Positions 58,365-64,000 of a stretch of 64,000 bases of DNA are shown here, piece by piece. The notes under the pieces were generated by a model. It was not told the DNA's origin. It saw only the letters and a program-made list of their open reading frames with translations, and ran no database searches. The number at the start of each line of letters is the position of its first letter. Position 1 is the first letter of the stretch. The stretch is from contig JAWKLF010000003.1 in the NCBI GenBank assembly GCA_041392835.1, positions 1-64,000 on the forward strand. Reading direction: 5' to 3'. Origin of the DNA: OLB11 sp041392835. Lineage in GTDB: Bacteria > Bacteroidota > Bacteroidia > Chitinophagales > Chitinophagaceae. The translations under genes and the position numbers were made by a program.

Positions 58365-60227
58365 CTAATTTTTAGATACTATACTTTCTATTTTTTGAGC
58401 AGTTTGAGGATGATAGTTTTGTTTAGCATGTTCAAAAATATCTTTGGCTTTGCTTTTTGTATTTGGGTTTTTTAGTAATTCTGAATAAAGTGGTTCAAGA
58501 AATTTTTTGCGCCCTACTGTATTTAAAAATAGAGCAAGATTGGCATAGGCTACTTCATAGTCAGATGCTATACTTAGTTTAAACCATTCCATTGCAATTT
58601 CACTATTGTTAGTTTCGGACAAGTTGAAATAAGTATCCAGTTTTTTCATTTTTTCTTGTGGTAGAGGATGCGGTAGTTTTCTTAAAAAGTGTAGCCATTC
58701 ATGCGTACTCCAATAGATTGTTTTTAGAGCAGTAGGGTTTCCCGTATTTTCAAATTCAGTACGTTGTTTGTCTACTTCTTCAAATCGAATAGGTGTTTGA
58801 TGAATACAATTTTGTGGTAGGCCGGGTTGGTAAATCCATTCTTTGACTAAGAGTTTATTGCGTTTAGTTGTATCATTTTGAAATAAATATTTATCCATGA
58901 AAGCAATACAATCTTCTGTTGTTGTAGGTTTAAAAGCGTGCGTGTTAAAATAATGGGTCATAAATGCATCAAATTGATCTCTACCCATATTTTCTTCTAA
59001 CATTTTTAAAAAATAGGCACCTTTTTCATACGGAATATTTGAAAAGGCATCGCCTGGATGGCGAACCGTTAAATTAACTTTTAATCGAGTGTCTTCGTGC
59101 TCTTTGCCTAAGTCTGTAAAATCAGATTGCATATCTTGATAACCAATTTCCCATAACATATTAGTATAAGATTTGTCAGTAATTTCTTCCATGATTCTTC
59201 TTTCAAAATAAGTGGTAAACCCCTCATTAAGCCAAAGGTCATCCCAAGTAGCATTTGTAACTAAGTTGCCACTCCAGCTATGGGCCATTTCGTGTGCTAT
59301 TAATGAAACTAAACTTTTGTCGCCAGCTATGATAGTTGGAGTTGCAAAAGTAAGTCTTGGATTTTCCATTCCCCCAATAGGAAATGAAGGAGGTGCAATA
59401 AGCACATCATATTTTCCCCATCTATAGGGTCCGCCCAATTTTTCGGCTGCAGCCATCATTTTCGGCATGTCTTTTAATTCGTTTGACGCCTTTTTGAGCA
59501 TAGACGGTTCAGTATAAACACCACATCTATAGTCTATAGCCTGATAGGCTATATCGCCAACTGCCAATGCTATGAGATACGTTGGTATGGGAATTTCCAT
59601 ATTGAAAGTATAGATGCCACTCTCATTTTTTTGTGTTGGGTTTTTGGCACTCATGATAGCAAGCATACCTTTAGGTACTTGTACTTGAGCTTGATATGTG
59701 ATTCTGTTTGATGGTAAATCTTGACACGGAATAATAGATCGAGCGTGTATGCTTTCGCATTGTGTAAATAAATAAGGCATTTTTTTGCCAGCTGTTTGTT
59801 CGGGTGCCAACCATTGTAGCGCTGTTGCATCTGTACTTGTGGTATATTTTATAGACACTATACTATCCCCATCTTGTACGGGTATAGAAAGTCCAGAGCC
59901 ATATTCATCTATGTGAGGTGTTAGATTATAAGTAACTTCTTTGTCATTTACTTTTATTTTTTCTATTGTCAGTTTATAGGTATCAAGGTGTAGATATTTA
60001 GCTTTTTGATTATTTTTAAAATTCCAAGTGGCAGTTGCTGCAATATGTTTTCTGTCAAAATCTACTTGTGCATCCCAATTTAAGTGTGTGCAAATAATTT
60101 CTTTTGAATTTGAAAAAGAGTGTAAGCTCTTGTCAAAAGTGACCGTGTTATCGCTTGAAGATGGTTTGCAGGCTTGAAAAAGTAAAAAAATACTAAAAGT
60201 GATTAGAAATAAACGATTAAAATACAT
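58365..60227 (-). CDS. M1 family aminopeptidase (LTA4 hydrolase-like), lipoprotein
   Basis: This is a 620-residue zinc aminopeptidase. A lipoprotein signal (FLITFSIFLLFQAC) anchors it. The M1 catalytic part has FPIGGMENPRLTFATPTII (substrate GxMEN motif), the zinc motif HEMAHSWSGN, and WLNEGFTTYFERR with the third zinc ligand Glu. The C-terminal helical repeat domain (about 480-620) is as in LTA4 hydrolase. It probably degrades peptides in the periplasm. It lies between aroE and ftcD with gaps of 37 and 11 bases. Confidence 0.94.
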   Translation of the reverse strand: MYFNRLFLITFSIFLLFQACKPSSSDNTVTFDKSLHSFSNSKEIICTHLNWDAQVDFDRKHIAATATWNFKNNQKAKYLHLDTYKLTIEKIKVNDKEVTYNLTPHIDEYGSGLSIPVQDGDSIVSIKYTTSTDATALQWLAPEQTAGKKMPYLFTQCESIHARSIIPCQDLPSNRITYQAQVQVPKGMLAIMSAKNPTQKNESGIYTFNMEIPIPTYLIALAVGDIAYQAIDYRCGVYTEPSMLKKASNELKDMPKMMAAAEKLGGPYRWGKYDVLIAPPSFPIGGMENPRLTFATPTIIAGDKSLVSLIAHEMAHSWSGNLVTNATWDDLWLNEGFTTYFERRIMEEITDKSYTNMLWEIGYQDMQSDFTDLGKEHEDTRLKVNLTVRHPGDAFSNIPYEKGAYFLKMLEENMGRDQFDAFMTHYFNTHAFKPTTTEDCIAFMDKYLFQNDTTKRNKLLVKEWIYQPGLPQNCIHQTPIRFEEVDKQRTEFENTGNPTALKTIYWSTHEWLHFLRKLPHPLPQEKMKKLDTYFNLSETNNSEIAMEWFKLSIASDYEVAYANLALFLNTVGRKKFLEPLYSELLKNPNTKSKAKDIFEHAKQNYHPQTAQKIESIVSKN

Positions 60228-60264
60228 AGTAAAGACAGGTTTTAAAATACAATGTTAAGTTTTT

Positions 60265-60999
60265 TTACTTAGCAATAAAAATATTATAAGCAGCTTCTGC
60301 TTGTTTGATAAGCATTTCCATGCCATTTTTTATACTTGCTCCTTCGGCTTCGCAAAAACGAAGAAATTTTGTTTTTTCAGGATTATAAATCAAATCAAAA
60401 GCTATGTGATGAGGTGTAACATATTCATAAGGTAAGTGTAAAGTCTGTTCTATATCTGGATACATACCTACAGGAGTAGTTTGTATCAATACATTATGGG
60501 TATTAAAAATAGCTTCAGTTAACTCATCATAAGTAATAGCATTTTTTATATCATTTCTAGAAACCAGAGTAAAAGGGATGTGCAATTTTCTTAATACAAA
60601 TTGAACTGCTGCCGATGCTCCACCATTACCAAAAATTAGTGCTTTTAGTTTTGAATAAGGTTTGAAATCTTGCATTGAACTTTCTATGCCAATACAATCT
60701 GTGTTATAACCAATCCATTTATTTTGCATATTTATTTTTACAGTATTGACAGATCCTATAATGCTGGCAGTAGGGTCTATTTCGTCGAGGTAGGGAATGA
60801 TAGTTTTTTTAAAAGGAATAGTTACATTGAATCCTTGTAAATTTTTAGAGCTTATATGCTCTTTTACATTATCTAAAGACGACATGGAAATTAATTCATA
60901 TGCCCCTTCTATGTTCTTTTGTGTGAACATGTTTTTAAATAGAGAAGCAGAATATGAATGAGAAAGTGGGTATCCTAATAAACCGAGTTTGAGCACCAT
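60265..60999 (-). CDS. aroE: Shikimate dehydrogenase
   Basis: AroE reduces 3-dehydroshikimate with NADPH in aromatic amino acid synthesis. The 244-residue protein has LGLLGYPLSHSYSASLFKNMF (shikimate-binding Ser pair), GFNVTIPFKKTIIPYLDEID with the catalytic Lys, NTDCIGIESS and IFGNGGASAAVQFVL (NADP glycine loop). It overlaps the ComA-like gene by one base. Confidence 0.94.
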   Translation of the reverse strand: MVLKLGLLGYPLSHSYSASLFKNMFTQKNIEGAYELISMSSLDNVKEHISSKNLQGFNVTIPFKKTIIPYLDEIDPTASIIGSVNTVKINMQNKWIGYNTDCIGIESSMQDFKPYSKLKALIFGNGGASAAVQFVLRKLHIPFTLVSRNDIKNAITYDELTEAIFNTHNVLIQTTPVGMYPDIEQTLHLPYEYVTPHHIAFDLIYNPEKTKFLRFCEAEGASIKNGMEMLIKQAEAAYNIFIAK

Positions 61000-61760
61000 T
61001 AGGGTTCTAAGTAAAAATTGAATGTATCGCCTCTAAGGCCTATTCGAGTAGCTTCTAAAGGTATGATTTCATTGGGTGCTATATTGCCCAAATTGACATT
61101 GCAACCACATAATTCAAGAAAATAAACTTGTTGTGCTTTTTGAGGTGCTTCCCAAATAATTCTTTCTTGTTTGATTTGAGTAAGAATTTCTTGAACTAAG
61201 CCTTCACGTACTTCACCACTACTTCTATAAATTCCAACATTGCCAGCTTCTCTTGCCTCTGCTATCACATAGGTGCTACCTGCTTCAAGTTCGGCTTTCA
61301 TAAGTTCTATCCATTTGTATGGAGGTATGATATGTGCCGCATCCTTACTTCCAACCTCACTAAGTACGGTAACTTCTTTTGCTAACTTTTCAATATAACC
61401 ACATTTTTCTGCATGAGGTATAGTGATAGATCCATCTGATATTTCTACGTAGCTCAAATTGAATTCTTTTATGATATCAATGTACTGATTAAAACAATTT
61501 CGAATCAAAAAAGCTTCAAATAAGGTGCCACCAAAATATACTGGTATATTGGCATCTTGATATATTTTTATTTTTTCTTTTAATTTTGGAGTTACAAAGG
61601 AAGTCCCAAATCCTAATTTTACTATATCAATGTATGGTTCAGCAATATCAATAAGGTCTCTTACCTGTTGTAAACTCAAGCCTTTGTCCATAATCATGGT
61701 CAATCCATCCACACGAGGCTTACTTGTTCTAGTCGGTATTTGTGGTATTTGAAAATTCAT
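60999..61760 (-). CDS. ComA-family phosphosulfolactate synthase-like protein
   Basis: This 253-residue TIM-barrel protein belongs to the phosphosulfolactate synthase (ComA) family, which adds sulfite to phosphoenolpyruvate in archaeal coenzyme M synthesis. Visible are TSKPRVDGLTMIMDKGLSLQ, YIDIVKLGFGTSFVTPKLKE, VYFGGTLFEAFLIRN, YVEISDGSITIPHAEK, VLSEVGSKDA and VIAEAREAGNVGIYRSSGEV. ATG 61760 fits the family; the longer frame to 61811 runs through the promoter. Coenzyme M is not expected here, so a sulfonate such as a sulfolactate or sulfonolipid precursor is a possible product. It is the first gene of the unit with aroE. Confidence 0.88.
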   Translation of the reverse strand: MNFQIPQIPTRTSKPRVDGLTMIMDKGLSLQQVRDLIDIAEPYIDIVKLGFGTSFVTPKLKEKIKIYQDANIPVYFGGTLFEAFLIRNCFNQYIDIIKEFNLSYVEISDGSITIPHAEKCGYIEKLAKEVTVLSEVGSKDAAHIIPPYKWIELMKAELEAGSTYVIAEAREAGNVGIYRSSGEVREGLVQEILTQIKQERIIWEAPQKAQQVYFLELCGCNVNLGNIAPNEIIPLEATRIGLRGDTFNFYLEP

Positions 61761-61765
61761 ATTTG

Positions 61766-61773
61766 CAAAAATA
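61766..61773 (-). promoter_or_regulatory. -7 box before the ComA-like gene
   Basis: TATTTTTG on the minus strand ends 5 bases before ATG 61760, indicating a very short leader and supporting that start. Confidence 0.4.
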
Positions 61774-61869
61774 GCATTTTTGAATTCTTTATCATAGAAA
61801 AAAAATGGCATAAAAAACTAAAATTTCTGCGATTATTTTAATAAATTCGTAGGTCAAACAAACATACAC

Positions 61870-64000
61870 ATGAAAAAAAGTAAACTTTTCCTATTTTTCG
61901 TAGCCTTTTTAACGCTATTCACTGTTTATTCAAATGCCCAAGTAATTTCTTTTAGTACTCACCCTACACCTTATATAAACAATAATGGTCAGAATGGAAT
62001 TACGTTTGCTATACAGAATACGAATGGATTTCCGGCAATTTTAACTTCCTTGTCTAATTATTATACTACTGGTGGGTCATCTACAGTAGAGTTGTGGTCT
62101 TCTACTACTAATTTAGGTGGTTCACCAGGTGTAATTAGTACGGCTACAGGATGGACATTAGAAGCAACAAATACAGTTACTATTACGGGTGCTTCTATGA
62201 ATGTTTTATTTCCGACCTTAAATGTAAATATAGCTGGTGGTACGACTAAGCGATTTCATATCAACTCTTCAGTAGGTTTGCAATATAATTGCACAGGATC
62301 TACAGCATGTAATACCATAAACTCCTTCACACAAAACGGCGTTAATTTACTTTGTGGTGATTATACTATAGGAGGTGGTTGGGTAGGATGGGGAGGCCCT
62401 GCTAGCGGTCCTACTTTTAATCCACGCTATTTTACTGGAGAAATGACTTTAAATTTGTTAAGCACTCCATGTACTGGTATTCCAAATGTAGATAGTGCCA
62501 TAGTTTCATCATTAAACCCTTGTGCAGGAAGTGCTGTTACTTTAAATTTGACTGGTATAAACCAATCTGGTTTGGGGTATCAGTGGCAACGATCTACCTC
62601 TGCTACTGGACCTTGGCTTCCATTACCAGGAGCGAATACGCAAAATTATAATTATGTACCGCCTGCAGGAAATTGTTTCTATTTTAGATGTCAAGTAACT
62701 TGTAATGTAAGTGGAGGTATAGCCTATTCTACGGTTGTAGGCCCTGTGTGTGCCCAGGCCTTCGATCCATGTTCTCTATGTTTTTGTCCTTCAACCGCCA
62801 CTAGTGCTACGGGTAGCGACATAACAAATTTTACTATGGGGGCTATAAATAATACCACTGACTGTGCTACCCCTTTGAATGGCTCTCAAGGTACAGGAAC
62901 AGGTACTGCCAATCAATATTCAAATTTCACTTGCACCTCAGTGCCTACTCAAGTTTTATTAAAAGGGGCCCCTCAATCGTTCTCTTCTATTCATAGTTCT
63001 TGTAATACAACAAACTATAGTAGTGGTATGAAAATTTATATTGATTATAATCACAATAGTACATTTGACGCTAATGAAGAAGTTTATTTTTCTGGCACAA
63101 CAGCTTTTACAACCAATCCTCCTAGCACGGTTACGGGTTCTGTAACGGTACCTCCAACTGCTTTAGATGGGTTGACGCGTATGAGAGTCATTACTCAATC
63201 GGGAGGTGCTGCCACAGCAACTACTATACAACCTTGTGCTACCTATACTACGGGTGAAACAGAAGACTATACAGTCAATATTATTACACCTGGACCTACT
63301 GATCCTGCAGTTTTCAGTATTACACCGCCTACTGGAAATTGTTATTCTACTTGCGATACGGTAAGTGCTTTAATTACGAATTATGGTTCTCAAAATATCA
63401 ATGGTTTAACGAATCCAATTACAGTTACATTGCATGTAACGGGTCCTAATGGTGTACAGACTTATACTACTAATGTGCCTCCAAGCACTTTGTTAGCTTA
63501 TGGTGGAAACACAGTATCTGTTACTTTTCCGTGTGTAGATTTATACGCTGGGGGTACTTATAGTTTAAATACTTCATTAACAATTTCAGGAGCAGGTAAT
63601 GCCTATGCATGGAATGATTCTTTGGTTACTCCTATTACATTATTAAATTATAGACCAACACCAGGCCCTAACTATATACTATGTCAGTATGACGTAATTC
63701 CGTTTGGACAGGGTTTAACTGCGACCGGATGTGCTACGCCGATTAATGATTCTATCGTTATTCCATTTACTATAAATCCACAATTAAGTTCTACAAATCC
63801 TTCTTCAAATAATATTTATGGTTCTTTGTTATTTGCTACTGGTATAGTACCTACTTTATCTTTACCTACAACGGGTGTTACAGTTACAGGGGCTATACAG
63901 CAGGTTACAAATTTATCTACTACAGCGGGTGGTTGGGCTAATGAAGCAAGGTTCCCAATTTTTAGTGGAATAATACCACCAGTAAATGCTGGAAATATTC
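61870..64000 (+). CDS. Secreted GEVED-domain protein, 3' end beyond the window
   Basis: The frame from ATG 61870 is open to the window end (710 residues seen). It has a signal peptide (MKKSKLFLFFVAFLTLFTVY, ending SNAQ), a beta-sandwich N-terminal region, and an Ig-like segment (GLGYQWQRSTSATGPWLPL). A GEVED domain at about 310-475 has the marker KIYIDYNHNSTFDANEEVYF and CATYTTGETEDYTVNI. A further Ig-like domain (PITVTLHVTGPNG) and repeated Thr/Ser-rich strands follow. A T9SS sorting domain would be expected past the edge but cannot be seen. Confidence 0.85.
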   Translation, partial: MKKSKLFLFFVAFLTLFTVYSNAQVISFSTHPTPYINNNGQNGITFAIQNTNGFPAILTSLSNYYTTGGSSTVELWSSTTNLGGSPGVISTATGWTLEATNTVTITGASMNVLFPTLNVNIAGGTTKRFHINSSVGLQYNCTGSTACNTINSFTQNGVNLLCGDYTIGGGWVGWGGPASGPTFNPRYFTGEMTLNLLSTPCTGIPNVDSAIVSSLNPCAGSAVTLNLTGINQSGLGYQWQRSTSATGPWLPLPGANTQNYNYVPPAGNCFYFRCQVTCNVSGGIAYSTVVGPVCAQAFDPCSLCFCPSTATSATGSDITNFTMGAINNTTDCATPLNGSQGTGTGTANQYSNFTCTSVPTQVLLKGAPQSFSSIHSSCNTTNYSSGMKIYIDYNHNSTFDANEEVYFSGTTAFTTNPPSTVTGSVTVPPTALDGLTRMRVITQSGGAATATTIQPCATYTTGETEDYTVNIITPGPTDPAVFSITPPTGNCYSTCDTVSALITNYGSQNINGLTNPITVTLHVTGPNGVQTYTTNVPPSTLLAYGGNTVSVTFPCVDLYAGGTYSLNTSLTISGAGNAYAWNDSLVTPITLLNYRPTPGPNYILCQYDVIPFGQGLTATGCATPINDSIVIPFTINPQLSSTNPSSNNIYGSLLFATGIVPTLSLPTTGVTVTGAIQQVTNLSTTAGGWANEARFPIFSGIIPPVNAGNI

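Noticed and set aside
1..64000. CRISPR arrays, tRNA and rRNA genes
   Set aside because: Intergenic gaps were read for regular spaced repeats and cloverleaf-like elements; none was convincing. A tRNA scan could still find one I missed.

Overview
This window is AT-rich bacterial DNA from a member of the Bacteroidota. The evidence is the type IX secretion (T9SS) sorting domains, both type A and type B, the gliding-type SprB and SBBP adhesin modules, a DUF4270 lipoprotein next to glmS, and many upstream copies of the Bacteroidota -7 promoter box TAnnTTTG with few visible Shine-Dalgarno sites. I cannot name the genus. The FjTAL-like ammonia-lyase and the gene order fit an environmental Flavobacteriia, Sphingobacteriia or Chitinophagia relative.

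Layout. 1-5040: the end of purQ, a DsbD-alpha protein with full-length dsbD, a small membrane protein, an RsmI-like methyltransferase and an EI24 protein. 5143-15337: dxs, a large SBBP/PKD adhesin with a type B T9SS domain (frameshifted), a PaiB-like flavoprotein, a universal stress protein, a membrane-anchored receiver protein, an ECF sigma/anti-sigma pair and a frameshifted NlpC/P60 peptidase. 15537-21763: a 2057-residue T9SS adhesin with a repeat of about 420 residues, ending at a clear terminator. 22150-34158: VOC protein, frameshifted ACMSD-type amidohydrolase, THUMP methyltransferase, accC, ftsY, pyrB, pyrR, an M13 lipoprotein peptidase, fmt and a HAL/TAL-type lyase. 34300-45221: a choice-of-anchor V T9SS protein, then a two-component system and a giant three-module beta-helix T9SS protein whose sorting domain carries an in-frame stop. 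45222-47908: an accessory patch with degenerate repeats, a perfect 17-bp inverted repeat, a helicase-like gene remnant and an IS3-family (IS407-like) element with 37-nt ends, a 4-bp target duplication and a decayed orfB, inserted into the last codons of a lipoprotein gene. 47963-61760: housekeeping genes, namely thioredoxin-like protein, ubiX, panC-panD-flippase-rfaE2, a GT5-like protein-DUF4270-glmS block, and a minus-strand run of ComA-like, aroE, M1 peptidase, ftcD and cobalamin adenosyltransferase. 61870-64000: a GEVED-domain secreted protein cut by the window end.

Two patterns stand out. First, a family of degenerate intergenic repeats (four copies: 21995, 35520, 39448, 46031) lies only in the accessory gaps, and two copies precede the sensor-kinase gene and the beta-helix gene. 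Between the response-regulator gene and the beta-helix gene there are three exact TACGTAT sites spaced 10 and 20 bp apart, just upstream of a -7 box that lacks a -33 partner. This is what an activator-controlled promoter for the NarL/FixJ-type regulator would look like. Second, several single-copy genes carry one-base frameshifts, mostly in homopolymer runs, so sequencing error must be separated from real gene decay.
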